The notes beneath the pieces were generated by a model, which was not told the origin of the DNA, searched no databases, and saw only the letters and a program-made list of their open reading frames with translations. The translations under genes were made by a program, and so were the position numbers. Shown piece by piece: positions 32,272 to 41,711 of a stretch of DNA of 64,000 bases; position 1 is the stretch's first letter, and each line of letters opens with the position of its first letter. This DNA is from CBDBZX01 sp965213645 (GTDB taxonomy: Bacteria > Deinococcota > Deinococci > Deinococcales > Trueperaceae): positions 1,178,001 to 1,242,000 of the forward strand of contig CBDBZX010000002.1 of the NCBI GenBank assembly GCA_965213645.1. Reading direction: 5' to 3'.

Positions 32272-33048
32272 ATGCGACGCTCCATTTCACTTCTCCTCCT
32301 TATTTTAGTAGGCTGCGCCCCTAGCTCCAAAAATATCGAGCTGGCGACGACAACCACACCCAGGACCGCCGCCTTAGCCGACATGCCCGGTCTGGAAACG
32401 TTTAGCGCAGAGTCAAGGCCGTTTAGTGAAAGACCCATCGTCGCCGTTCCCAACTTCACCGTGCGCTCAAACAACCTCAAGTTTAAGGGACAAGAACTCG
32501 AGGGTAAAGACGACGCCTACTTCGTCGAACTCGGCTCGGGCGTAGCGGACATTCTCATGAGTGAACTCTACCGCAGCGAGCAGTTTCGCCTTACCGAACG
32601 GATGCAGCTCGCGCAGATTCTCTTCGAGCAGGACTTGGGTCAGTCAGGGCGCGTGGATAAAGAGACGGCGGCAGAGGTTGGGCGTATCACCGGAGCAGAA
32701 GTGCTGATTTTTGGCAGCGTGACGGAGTTTAGCGTCTCTTCCACCGGTGGCGGCGGACGGTTTTTCGGGCTTTTGGGCGGCTCGGCTGAGATTGTCACAG
32801 CGCGTATCACGGTAGATTTGCGCTTTGTGGACGCGGCAACGGCTGAAATTGTCGCGATTGGTAGCTCTACCGCCGAAGCCTCACAAGGAAGCGTCCAAGT
32901 GGATGTCCTCAATGTGATTCGTGGTCTGCAAGCGGGGCGCACAGGCACGACGATTGTTGATTTGGCGGTGCGTAACGCGATTATCGGCGCGGTGAATGAG
33001 GGCGCAGACGACTTCTTTCGCTCGGTGCAATACTCGAGTAAGCAGTAG
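32272..33048 (+). CDS. CsgG/HfaB-like lipoprotein
   Basis: A 258-residue lipoprotein: signal RRSISLLLLILVGC with Cys15 as lipidation site, then RPIVAVPNFTVRSNN, DILMSELYRSEQFRLTERMQ and ITGAEVLIFGSVTEFS, which match CsgG/HfaB-type proteins. In curli systems CsgG forms an outer-membrane export pore; no csgA/B/E/F-like gene is near, so a pore or other envelope role is open. TATACT (32259-32264) lies 7 bases before the ATG with no Shine-Dalgarno, suggesting a leaderless mRNA. Confidence 0.78.
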   Translation: MRRSISLLLLILVGCAPSSKNIELATTTTPRTAALADMPGLETFSAESRPFSERPIVAVPNFTVRSNNLKFKGQELEGKDDAYFVELGSGVADILMSELYRSEQFRLTERMQLAQILFEQDLGQSGRVDKETAAEVGRITGAEVLIFGSVTEFSVSSTGGGGRFFGLLGGSAEIVTARITVDLRFVDAATAEIVAIGSSTAEASQGSVQVDVLNVIRGLQAGRTGTTIVDLAVRNAIIGAVNEGADDFFRSVQYSSKQ

Positions 33049-33114
33049 GTCGGGGAAAACCACTCAGATTGATCAAGAATCAATTGAAATTTGCACGACC
33101 TTTTTCACTGACTG

Positions 33115-34338
33115 TCAGCCCGCACTTTCCTCAGCGAGCTTTGTCACTGGCACGTTAGCCGTAATTTGCGTCCCTGCTTGCGGCGCAGTATGGATGCTCA
33201 GCGTACCCCCAACCGACGCCACATGCTCGTCCAAGCCGATGAGCCCGAAGTGATTCTCGCGTGCGAAGCTGCTGAGCTGAGCGGGTAAGGTGAAGCCCTG
33301 GCCGTCGTCTTTGATGTCGAGGATAGCAACGCCGTCCCCCAACCGCAGCGACACCTCTACGCGGCTCGCCTCGGCGTGTTTGAAGGTGTTGCGAAGCGCT
33401 TCTTGAGCGGTGCGAAAGAGGCAGAGAGCAACGGGGGCGGGAAAGGTATGCTTTTGTGTGTGAATATTAGCGTCAATCTCTGTAGCGTGCTGCTCTCGCC
33501 TGAGCTGCTCGAGGTAATTTTTGAGCGCGACCTCTAAGCCCAACTCCTCTAACCCCGAGGGGCGCAGGCCGCCGATGAGGTGACGCAACTGACTGGCGAC
33601 CTCTAAGACCGCTTTGCGGTGCCCGCCGAGTACCTGGCGCTGCGGGTGTGCGTCTCCTAGCGCTTTTTGGCTCTCGGCGAGACCGTACGAGATGCCGATG
33701 AGTTGCTGCACCGCGCCGTCGTGGAGTTCGCGGGCTAGGTGGCGGCGCTCGCGTTCGCGGATGTCGGCGAGCTTGACGCGGAGGTCATTGAGTTCAACTT
33801 CGATGCGCCCCCGCTCGGTGTTTTCACGCTCCAACTGCGCGTTCGCCCCTTTAAGCTCCGCTGTTCGCGCTTCGACCCGCGCCTCCAACTCGTCGTTGGC
33901 AAGTTTGAGGGCAGCCTCAGCCTTGTGCTGCGCCCGCTGCGCAGCGGCTTCGCGCAGCGCCCGGTCCACCGCTGGCCCTAAGCGGTGAAGTTGGTCTTTG
34001 TTGATGAGGTCGGACGCGCCTAACTGCATGAGGTGGACCGCCTCCTCTTCGCCCACCGCGCCCGAGACGACGATACAAGGGGTGAGCGTGCCTTTAAGCA
34101 TCTTGAGTACGTCGTGAGAGCTTAGTTGCGGCATGGCGTGGTCTGAAAGGACGATATGCCAGTTGTAGACGTCTAAACTCTCCTCAATCTCGGCGCGGGT
34201 CTGCGCAAATTCCGAGACGGCGGCAAACCCGTAGCGGCGCAGCTCCAAGACGGCGAGTTCGGCGTCTTGGAGCGAGTCGTCGACGATGAGGACCCGCAGC
34301 GGGATGCCCCTGACCTCTTGTCCTCTCGGATTCACCAC
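33115..34338 (-). CDS. Receiver-histidine kinase hybrid (REC + HisKA_3)
   Basis: A 407-residue soluble protein. Residues 14-130 are a receiver (VLIVDD, phospho-acceptor Asp66 in VLSDHAMP, VSGAVGEEEA). A coiled coil (135-195) leads to a HisKA_3 dimerisation domain with ERERRHLARELHDGAVQQLI (His206) and a HATPase (DDGQGF, HFGLIGLDEHVASVGG). The kinase type is that of NarX/DesK proteins. Third gene of the LOV kinase operon, 40 bases after the small receiver. It may receive phosphate from the large kinase and control a further regulator outside the window. Confidence 0.87.
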   Translation of the reverse strand: MVNPRGQEVRGIPLRVLIVDDSLQDAELAVLELRRYGFAAVSEFAQTRAEIEESLDVYNWHIVLSDHAMPQLSSHDVLKMLKGTLTPCIVVSGAVGEEEAVHLMQLGASDLINKDQLHRLGPAVDRALREAAAQRAQHKAEAALKLANDELEARVEARTAELKGANAQLERENTERGRIEVELNDLRVKLADIRERERRHLARELHDGAVQQLIGISYGLAESQKALGDAHPQRQVLGGHRKAVLEVASQLRHLIGGLRPSGLEELGLEVALKNYLEQLRREQHATEIDANIHTQKHTFPAPVALCLFRTAQEALRNTFKHAEASRVEVSLRLGDGVAILDIKDDGQGFTLPAQLSSFARENHFGLIGLDEHVASVGGTLSIHTAPQAGTQITANVPVTKLAEESAG

Positions 34339-34378
34339 TTCACCTTATCGACCACCTTTGTAATATAAACGCAAACCC

Positions 34379-34828
34379 TCATGTGGCGGCGGGCCAGGGG
34401 TTTTCGTTCAGGACGAGCCAGTACACGCCGAGCTGCCGAATCGCCTCGGAGAACGCCTCGAAATCGACGGGTTTACGTACGTAGGAGTTTGCGCCGTTGT
34501 GGTAGCTCCGCATCACGTCGTGCTCCTCCTGTGAGGTGGTGAGCATGATGACGGGCAGAAGTTTCGTGCGTTCGTCCTTGCGCAGCTCGCTCAGGACGTC
34601 CAGCCCGCTCATCTTGGGCAGGTTGATGTCTAGGAGCACGAACTGCGGCATCGTGTCCACCCGGTCCGCGTATTCGCCGCGCAGCAACAGGAAGTCGAGC
34701 GCCGCCGCGCCGTCTTGGAGCACCACGATGTCGTTGATGAGGTTGTGGCGGCGCAGGGCGCGGATAGTCAGGTCGATGTCGTCTTGGTTGTCCTCGACCA
34801 GGAGAAGGTAGGTATTGTCTTGCGTCAT
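34379..34828 (-). CDS. Rcp1-type single-domain response regulator
   Basis: A 149-residue stand-alone receiver: LLLVEDNQDDIDLTIRALRR, phospho-acceptor Asp67 in FVLLDINLPKMSG, PVIMLTTSQEEHDVMRSYHN and NSYVRKPVDFEAF. This is the subtype that serves cyanobacterial and bacterial phytochrome kinases (Rcp1). Start at 34828, where GGGAG stands upstream, rather than at 34906. It lies 22 bases after the LOV kinase gene and is its probable direct target. Confidence 0.9.
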   Translation of the reverse strand: MTQDNTYLLLVEDNQDDIDLTIRALRRHNLINDIVVLQDGAAALDFLLLRGEYADRVDTMPQFVLLDINLPKMSGLDVLSELRKDERTKLLPVIMLTTSQEEHDVMRSYHNGANSYVRKPVDFEAFSEAIRQLGVYWLVLNENPWPAAT

Positions 34829-34850
34829 ATAGCTCCCATTATGACCTATC

Positions 34851-37800
34851 TTACGTCGACGTGGGGCTATCCGACGCAAGAGGTAGCATAAAGTAAAAAG
34901 TCGCACCCTCGTTCACCGCCGCCTCCGCCCAGACCTCGCCGCCGTGCCGGTGCACCACGCGCTGCACCGTCGCTAAGCCGATGCCCGTCCCCTCGAACTG
35001 GCCGGGCGAGTGCAGCCGCTGAAACGCGCCGAAGAGTTTGTTCGCGTAGGCCATGTCGAAGCCGACGCCGTTGTCGCGCACGAAAAAGGCCCCCTCTTCG
35101 TCCCTGCAGAAGGTGATACGCGCCTCGTCCTCGTGCCGGGTGAACTTCCAGGCGTTTTCGAAGAGGTTGGTCAGCGCGATGCGCAGGAGCCGCCGGTCGC
35201 CCTGAGCACACAGCCCGCTCTGAATCTCAAAGGAGACGTTCCGCCCCGGCTCGCGTTCGCGCAAGTCGGCGACGATGGACGCGGCTTTGGCGCTCAGATC
35301 GACCGCTTCGCGCCTCATCTCGCTGCGCGAGAGCCGTGAGAAGGCTAACATATCGTCAATCAGTACGCCCATGCGCTGCGCCCCGGAACGCACCCGCTCT
35401 AGGTAGTGAACTCCTGTCTCGTCCAAGGTGTCGCCGACCCCAAAGTCCTCTAAAAGCGCCTGCGAGAAGCCGTCGATGCCGCGTAGCGGGGCGCGAAGGT
35501 CGTGCGAGACGCTGTAGGAAAAAGCTTCTAACTCTTTGTTGGCCGCCTCCAGCGCGGCGGTACGGTCTTTGAGCTGCACGTTAGCGGTGCGCAGCTCGGC
35601 GGTGCGCGCCTCGACCCGGTTTTCCAACTCCTGGTTGAGCTTGAGCACTTCGGCTTCCGCCTCTTTTCGCGCAGTGACCTCTTCCACGACGGAGATGCAG
35701 TAGAGAGGTTCGCCGCTTTCACCGCGCTGCAACGCGGTGGTGAGGTCGATCCAGACGATGTGACCGCCTTTATGAAAGTAACGCTTCTCCATCGTGTAGG
35801 AGTCTATGTCACCCCTCATGAGCTGCTCGAACTGCTCTATATCCGCGCCAACATCCTCTGGATGCGTGATGTCTTGAAAGGTCCGCGCTAAGAGTTCCGC
35901 TTCGCTGTACCCTGAGATGTCGCACAGTTTCGCGTTGACCTTGAGCCACTGCCCGCCCAGACCGACGTGCCCGATGCCCACGGCGGCATTTTCGAATGTG
36001 CCGCGAAAGTTGCGCTCGCTCTCCTTGAGCGCCTCTTGCGCCTCTTTGCGAACGGTGATGTCGTCAAATAGTGAGTAGACCTGAAAGGGCTCCGTTTCAC
36101 CCGGTCTGTACTGCGGCACGGCGTCCACCGAGAGCCAGCGGTAGCGTTCATCGTTAGGGTTATAGACTGCCATCACGACGTTTTCGACAATCTGACCTGT
36201 GCGCAGGGCCCGCATCGGCGGATGCTCCTCACCTGGAAAGTCGGAGCCGTCTTCTCGCAAGGCTCGCCAGCGCGGGTCCACCGAATAGCGCCCCGTCATC
36301 TCGTCGTTTGTAAGACCTAAAATCCGCTCGCCCGCAGGGTTGGCGGAGATGATTTCGCCCTCAGCGTCCTGATAGACCACCGCTTGGGTCATCGTTTCGA
36401 AGAGCGTGCGGTACTCCGCCTCGGATTTGCGCAGGGCTATTTCCGTCTCTCTTTGCTCCGTGGTCTCCGTCAATACCCCGACGAAACGCATGGCACGTCG
36501 CTCTGTCCCTGCCCCTTCAAAAAGCGCTTGTCCGGTCGCCCGAATCCAGCGAACGCCGCCTTCGGGTTTAAGGACGCGATACTCGAGGTCGTAGTCTCCC
36601 GCCTCACTTGAGCGCGTCACCTCTTCCACCTGTTGGGCGACGTCATCACGTTCGTCTGGGTGAATATGGGAAATCGCTTCCTCTAGGCTTAGCGAGCCCT
36701 CTGAGGGCAAGTCAAATAGCTCACGACCACGCTTGTCCATATCAAACGCACCGTTGACGATGTCGATGTCCCACGTCCCCATCGCCGCCGCTTCCAGCGC
36801 CACACGCCGCTGCTCCTCGCTCTTGCGCAGGGCATCTTCGGCTATCTTCTGCTCGGTGCTGTCGCGAAAAACTTTGGCAAAGCCGCGCAGCTCGCCCGCC
36901 TCGTTGCGCAGGGCGGTCATCGTCCCGTCGGCAAAAAAGCGCGTTCCGTCCTGACGCAGATGCCAGCGCACGTCTTTGGCGGAACCCTCGTTACGAGCGA
37001 GACGCATCTCGGTTTCGGCTCGTCCTTGCCGGGTGTCATGAGGGTTGAAGATGAGGTCGATGTGACGGCCTAAGACCTCTGCTTCGCGCTGCCCCATGAC
37101 CCGCTCAGCGCCGGGACTCCACTCTGTGATGACGCCGCTTTGGTCGGTGATGACAATTGCGTAGTCCTGCGCTTCTGAAATGAGCAGTTGCAGGCGTTCG
37201 GCGGTTTCTTCAAGCGTTTCTTGCGCCTTTTCGCGTTCGGTCACATCCGTTGCCGACGCGACGAGGCTCGAGACGTTGCCTTGAGCGTCGCGAACAGGTG
37301 CGAGCATGAAGTCTACGGTGAGAACGCGGTCCTCGCTCATCCGCACCCGTTCGTCGTAGCGGCTCGTCTCGCCGTGCGCGGCCTTGCGAATGGCTTCGCG
37401 CAGCCTCGCTTGGATCGCCGAATCGTGTCGCCACCAAGGGATTTCGGCGAAGGGCAGCCCGATGACGGTCGCGAGCGTCACGTCCGAAGCGTCTAGCGCG
37501 GCGCGGTTGATATATTGGAGCGTGCCGTCTTTGTCCAGCACGGCGACGAAGGTGAGCAGGTGGTCGAGCACGTCCAAGAGCTTGCTCTCCGAGGCGCGGA
37601 CCTCTCGCTCGGCGCGTTCTCTCGCTTCGACCTCGAGTCGCAACGCCTGGTTCGATTCGTCAAGCTCACCTGTGCGCTCGCGGATGCGCTCCTCCAAGGT
37701 GTCGCGTGCCCGCTTGACCTCTTCGGTGGCCTCTTTACGCGCCGTCACGTCGTTCTGTACGCCCAAAAAGAGCACCAGCTTGCCCTCGTCGTCGTAGACG

Positions 37801-38207
37801 GGGGAGAGGTAGAGGTGGTTCCAGAACATCGCGCCGCCTTTGCGGTAGTTGCGCAGCTCCACGTCCACGCTCTCGCCCGCGCGAACCGCCTCGCGAAGCC
37901 GTGTAACGCCTTCCTGGTCGCGGTCCTCGCCCTGCAAGAAGCGGCAGTTCTGACCGATGACCTCGTCGGGGCCATAACCCGTAAGTTTCTCGAAGCCCCC
38001 ATTAACGTAGATGATGGGGTTGTCGGGTTGGTTAGGGTCGGTGATGACAATCGTATTATCAAAGGCGTCTAAGATTGCGCCGAGTAACTCCAAGCGATCC
38101 GAAGAGGTGACGAGCGCGGTGAGGCGCTGCTCTAGGTCATGAATACGCCCCTTGTCGTTCGCCCGCATCCGCTGGGCGTCATGTTTGGTATTAGGTCCTC
38201 TCGTCAT
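34851..38207 (-). CDS. LOV/multi-PAS sensor histidine kinase
   Basis: A 1118-residue soluble kinase. Residues 45-155 form a LOV domain with the photoactive cysteine motif GQNCRFLQGEDRDQ (Cys88), which in the family forms a flavin adduct under blue light. Five further PAS domains follow, most ending in a (D/E)xT motif and separated by coiled coils (about 205-325, 335-455, 465-590, 600-730, 735-860). HisKA carries SYSVSHDLRAPLRGIDG (His902), and the HATPase has NLFENAWKF and VRDNGVGFD. No membrane segment. The kinase core is of the phytochrome type. Start ATG at 38207 lacks a Shine-Dalgarno, and downstream Met codons are possible. Confidence 0.88.
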   Translation of the reverse strand: MTRGPNTKHDAQRMRANDKGRIHDLEQRLTALVTSSDRLELLGAILDAFDNTIVITDPNQPDNPIIYVNGGFEKLTGYGPDEVIGQNCRFLQGEDRDQEGVTRLREAVRAGESVDVELRNYRKGGAMFWNHLYLSPVYDDEGKLVLFLGVQNDVTARKEATEEVKRARDTLEERIRERTGELDESNQALRLEVEARERAEREVRASESKLLDVLDHLLTFVAVLDKDGTLQYINRAALDASDVTLATVIGLPFAEIPWWRHDSAIQARLREAIRKAAHGETSRYDERVRMSEDRVLTVDFMLAPVRDAQGNVSSLVASATDVTEREKAQETLEETAERLQLLISEAQDYAIVITDQSGVITEWSPGAERVMGQREAEVLGRHIDLIFNPHDTRQGRAETEMRLARNEGSAKDVRWHLRQDGTRFFADGTMTALRNEAGELRGFAKVFRDSTEQKIAEDALRKSEEQRRVALEAAAMGTWDIDIVNGAFDMDKRGRELFDLPSEGSLSLEEAISHIHPDERDDVAQQVEEVTRSSEAGDYDLEYRVLKPEGGVRWIRATGQALFEGAGTERRAMRFVGVLTETTEQRETEIALRKSEAEYRTLFETMTQAVVYQDAEGEIISANPAGERILGLTNDEMTGRYSVDPRWRALREDGSDFPGEEHPPMRALRTGQIVENVVMAVYNPNDERYRWLSVDAVPQYRPGETEPFQVYSLFDDITVRKEAQEALKESERNFRGTFENAAVGIGHVGLGGQWLKVNAKLCDISGYSEAELLARTFQDITHPEDVGADIEQFEQLMRGDIDSYTMEKRYFHKGGHIVWIDLTTALQRGESGEPLYCISVVEEVTARKEAEAEVLKLNQELENRVEARTAELRTANVQLKDRTAALEAANKELEAFSYSVSHDLRAPLRGIDGFSQALLEDFGVGDTLDETGVHYLERVRSGAQRMGVLIDDMLAFSRLSRSEMRREAVDLSAKAASIVADLREREPGRNVSFEIQSGLCAQGDRRLLRIALTNLFENAWKFTRHEDEARITFCRDEEGAFFVRDNGVGFDMAYANKLFGAFQRLHSPGQFEGTGIGLATVQRVVHRHGGEVWAEAAVNEGATFYFMLPLASDSPTST

Positions 38208-38737
38208 TATGAAGTTGCGTCCATGGTGAAAGGAAAAGAAGGTGTCCCGTTTTGTGTGTATACGAAAGCTGATTCTTGTCTCTCACAGTCATCATGCCAC
38301 CGCGTACACAGAACGTGGTACACCGCCAAAGAGAGAAAAAGGTGGATTTCGAGGTGTTGCGCGGTTTTCATGCGCATAATGTACCCCGAAGCGCACAGGA
38401 GTACCGTCGGCGGTGTGAATCTCTTCGCGGAGTGTCAAAAACCTCATAGCGGGTGGATGAGGTGCCCTTACGCCTGCTCAGTAAGCGACATTTCACCTTT
38501 AGATGAGAATATGTTGAGGAGCGCTTGAAGAGGTGACAGGGACGCAAACGCACGCCTAGCTCAAACCCTAAATGAGACGTTCTCACAACATCATTAAAGT
38601 CACGCTTAACTGGGAACGCTTTACAAGCCTCCACTTCAAAAGGTAGCATAGGGTAGCGAGGGGAAAACTTCACATGACCCAGAGATGCGGTCGCTACGAT
38701 TTAATCTCTAAACCTGGGTCACTCTAAAGGAGAAAAT
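38208..38737 (+). promoter_or_regulatory. Spacer with the putative aapJ promoter and leader hairpin
   Basis: No convincing gene in these 530 bases. TTTACA (38621-38626), 18 bases, TAGCAT (38645-38650) is a possible aapJ promoter. In the leader TGACCCAG (38676-38683) is mirrored by CTGGGTCA (38714-38721), ending a few bases before the AAAGGAG of aapJ, so folding could influence translation. The left half (38208-38560) also holds the unknown promoter of the LOV kinase. Confidence 0.45.
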
Positions 38738-39751
38738 ATGCATAAACGTTTATTTTTAATCATTGTGCTCTGTGCTGCGTTTAGTGTGGCTTCGGCGCAG
38801 AACCTGCTCCAAGAGATTCAAAACCGGGGCAGCTTGGTCTGCGGCGTCAACGAGCGGCTCCCCGGCTTCGGCAGCGTCGATGATCAGGGTAACTTCGAAG
38901 GCTTCGATGTGGACTTCTGCCGCGCGGTTGCCGCCGCTGTATTCGGCGACGCAGAAGCCGTCGAGTTCCGCCCGCTCAGCGCCCAAGACCGCTTTACGGC
39001 GGTGCAGACGGGCGAAGTGGACCTGCTCGCCCGCAACTCGACCTGGACCAGCAGCCGCGACACCACGGTGGGCCTTAACTTCGCGCCCGTCAACTTCTAC
39101 GACGGTCAGGGCTTCATGGTGCGCCGCGACTCAGGCATCGAATCCATCGAAGACCTAGAAGGCCGCCGCATCGGGGTGCAGTCGGGGACGACCACCGAAC
39201 TCAACTTAGCCGACACGATGGAAGCCTTGGGCATCCAGTACACACCTGTCATCTTCGAAAACTCCGACCAGCTAGCAAGCGCCTACGACGACGGCCAGAT
39301 GGACGCCTGGACGACAGATAAGTCGGGTCTAGCCAGCACCCTCATCACGCTCCGCGACCCGTCTGCGCACCGCATCATGGACGTGTCCATCTCCAAAGAG
39401 CCGCTCGCGCCCGCCGTCTTGCAAGGTGAAGACGCCTGGTTCGACGTGGTCAAGTGGGTCATGTTCGGCCTTTTCGAAGCGGAAGAGTACGGTGTCACGA
39501 TGGACAACGTCTCTGAAATGGCTGAAACCACGGAGAACCCCAACATCCAGCGCCTTTTGGGTGTCGAGCCGGAGAACGTGCAGGGTATCGGCCTTCCCGC
39601 CGAGGGCATCCGCAACGCCATCGCCGCAGTCGGCAACTACGGCGAAATCTACAACCGCAACCTGGGTCCAGATACGCCCTTCGACATTCCGCGCGGTCTC
39701 AACGCGCAGTATTACGATGGGGGTCTGATCTACGGAATGCCGTTTCGTTAA
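38738..39751 (+). CDS. aapJ: General L-amino acid ABC transporter binding protein AapJ
   Basis: A 337-residue periplasmic protein with signal peptide KRLFLIIVLCAAFSVASA. The body has AapJ landmarks: RGSLVCGVNERLPGFGSVDD, GFDVDFCRAVAAAVFGD, FTAVQTGEVDLLARNSTWT and GLPAEGIRNAIAAVGNYGEI. It captures amino acids for AapQM. ATG with AAAGGAG 6 bases upstream. A terminator after the gene would make it the most strongly expressed part of the operon. Confidence 0.94.
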   Translation: MHKRLFLIIVLCAAFSVASAQNLLQEIQNRGSLVCGVNERLPGFGSVDDQGNFEGFDVDFCRAVAAAVFGDAEAVEFRPLSAQDRFTAVQTGEVDLLARNSTWTSSRDTTVGLNFAPVNFYDGQGFMVRRDSGIESIEDLEGRRIGVQSGTTTELNLADTMEALGIQYTPVIFENSDQLASAYDDGQMDAWTTDKSGLASTLITLRDPSAHRIMDVSISKEPLAPAVLQGEDAWFDVVKWVMFGLFEAEEYGVTMDNVSEMAETTENPNIQRLLGVEPENVQGIGLPAEGIRNAIAAVGNYGEIYNRNLGPDTPFDIPRGLNAQYYDGGLIYGMPFR

Positions 39752-39767
39752 GCCGGAACGGTAGTTC

Positions 39768-39797
39768 AAAGGGTGATGGTTTGGGCCATCACCCTTT
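39768..39797 (+). terminator. Hairpin terminator after aapJ
   Basis: AAAGGGTGATGG, a TTTGGG loop, then CCATCACCCTTTT. A perfect stem with a short T tract; it probably attenuates transcription into aapQ, as is common for binding-protein genes. Confidence 0.85.
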
Positions 39798-39883
39798 TCG
39801 CTATTGAGCCAAACGTGTTCAAGATTTAGCTAAACGCTTAGAGGTGATAAGGTGCGCATTTATTTTACGTTCTGGACAAACTG

Positions 39884-41710
39884 ATGGCGTCTCGTTCGTT
39901 TCAGGGTGAAGAGGGTAGCCAGGAGCGAATCCCCTTCTACCGCAACGTCAAGCTCATCGGGATTATCGCGCAGGTTATCTTTGCAGTTCTTTTGCTCGTC
40001 GCAGGTTACGTCCTCTACAACAACGTCACCACGGCGCTCAGCCGCTCGAACTTACCTGCGGATTTTGGCTTTTTGGACGCGAGGGCGGGCGTCCCCATCG
40101 CAGAGACGCCGATTCAGTACGAACCGAGCGATTCCTACGGGCGGGCGCTGGTTGTGGGCATTTTGAACACCCTGCGCGTCGCGCTCGTCGGCGTGGTGCT
40201 CACGACCCTCTTAGGCATTTTAATCGGGGTGATGCGGTTATCTGACAATTGGCTCCTGCGCCAAATCGCCACGGTGTACATCGAAGCGATTCGTAATACG
40301 CCGCTAGCGGTGCAGCTCGTCTTCTGGTTCACGGCGGTGCTCGTGCCGATACCGCCGCGCATCTCGAATCCCATCGACCTGCCGGGGGGTATCTATTTTA
40401 GTCAGGTGGGGCTGGCGTTGCCCTGGCTCTATCCGTCTTACAGTTTCTCCAGTTGGCTGCCCTGGCTCATCGCAGCCGCGGTCGTACTCGTCGGCTTTTA
40501 CCTCTTCCGGCGCAGACAGATCGAGCGCTCCGAGCGGCCCGGCAACGCTTGGTTGTGGCCGCTTCTCTCAGCAGCGGCGATCGCGGTGGTTGGCTACGTG
40601 GTCGTGACCTACACGGCGGGGCTACCCGAGAATCTCGCCACGGACTTTCAGGCGAACCGGGGGCGCGGGATCATCTTTACGGATGTGAACGAGAACGGCT
40701 CGAGAGACGCGGACGAACCTGTGCTCCCTTACGCGGTCGCGCGGGTGAGCGTCGAAGAAGGTACGCTTAGCGCCAACACGCAGAACTTCGTCGAGTCGCG
40801 CACCTTTGTCAACAGCACCTTCCGCTTCCCAGCGATTGAAGATAGCGAGGTGGGCGCGGCTGAACTTTCCTTTACCGATCCAGAACAAGCCGAAGGGCTC
40901 GCCATTCATACGCTCAACTATCCGAGCGCGGGCTTGGTCTACCAGGACAGAGACGGCAACGGCGAGTACGACAAGGGCGAAGAGGTCAACGCCCAAGGTG
41001 CAGGGTTTGGCAATATCGGTGTCACCTTACAGGTAGAAGACTTCACTCGGCGCTTGGTTGCGGATAGGGGCGGGCAGATTCGCATCCCTATCTTCGAAGG
41101 GGAGCAAGCCGAAGGGGAAGGCGGCGGAGAATCCAGTGCTTCGCAAGGCGGGGGTGCTGGCGGTGGGCTTGGGTCGCTCTTTAACCGTGAAAGCAGCGCG
41201 TCTAATAGTGTCGAAGCGAACGTCGAACTCAACGCCGCCGCGCCGCTCGTGCTGAGCTTCCCCAGCATTCCGCGCGGCACTTACGTCGGCGGCATCAGCC
41301 TCTCGGCGGCGTATTTGGCGCTCCTCATCGGCTTAGTGGTCTACACGGCGAGCTTCATCGCTGAGATCGTGCGCGGCGGCATTCAAGCTGTCCCTAAGGG
41401 TCAGCGCGAAGCGGCCAAAGCGGTGGGCCTCAGTAACTATCAAACCTTCAGGCTCATCATCTTTCCGCAAGCCCTGCGCATCATCTTGCCGCCGATGATC
41501 AGTCAATACCTCAACCTGACGAAGAACTCGTCACTGGCAATTCTCGTGACCTTTCAAGATTTCTTCTCTATCAGCAACATCGTCGCCAACCAGACGGGCG
41601 CGGCGATTCCGGTGATCGTCATCGTGATCGGTGGGTATCTCATTATCAGTCTGACCTTTGCGTTTATCCTCAACATCGTCAACGAGCGCCTGGCCTTGGT
41701 GGAGCGCTAG
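39884..41710 (+). CDS. aapQ: Amino acid ABC permease AapQ with large EF-hand-bearing insert
   Basis: A 608-residue permease; relatives have about 400. Membrane segments lie near 25-45, 88-118, 195-208 and 225-245, then 470-500 onwards with the EAA loop VPKGQREAAKAVGLSNYQTF. Between about 250 and 465 lies a hydrophilic domain, predicted periplasmic, with two 12-residue loops DVNENGSRDADE (267-278) and DRDGNGEYDKGE (355-366). Both fit the EF-hand calcium pattern D-x-D/N-x-N-G-x-x-D-x-x-E. A glycine/serine linker (412-440) follows. The frame is uninterrupted, so the insert is part of the protein. Start ATG at 39884 has no clear Shine-Dalgarno. Confidence 0.9.
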   Translation: MASRSFQGEEGSQERIPFYRNVKLIGIIAQVIFAVLLLVAGYVLYNNVTTALSRSNLPADFGFLDARAGVPIAETPIQYEPSDSYGRALVVGILNTLRVALVGVVLTTLLGILIGVMRLSDNWLLRQIATVYIEAIRNTPLAVQLVFWFTAVLVPIPPRISNPIDLPGGIYFSQVGLALPWLYPSYSFSSWLPWLIAAAVVLVGFYLFRRRQIERSERPGNAWLWPLLSAAAIAVVGYVVVTYTAGLPENLATDFQANRGRGIIFTDVNENGSRDADEPVLPYAVARVSVEEGTLSANTQNFVESRTFVNSTFRFPAIEDSEVGAAELSFTDPEQAEGLAIHTLNYPSAGLVYQDRDGNGEYDKGEEVNAQGAGFGNIGVTLQVEDFTRRLVADRGGQIRIPIFEGEQAEGEGGGESSASQGGGAGGGLGSLFNRESSASNSVEANVELNAAAPLVLSFPSIPRGTYVGGISLSAAYLALLIGLVVYTASFIAEIVRGGIQAVPKGQREAAKAVGLSNYQTFRLIIFPQALRIILPPMISQYLNLTKNSSLAILVTFQDFFSISNIVANQTGAAIPVIVIVIGGYLIISLTFAFILNIVNERLALVER

Positions 41711-41711
41711 G

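Noticed and set aside
38368..38673. A 101-codon minus-strand frame in the aapJ upstream region
   Set aside because: No ribosome site, no family pattern, Arg/Ser-rich composition of a shadow frame, and it overlaps the likely aapJ promoter and leader hairpin.
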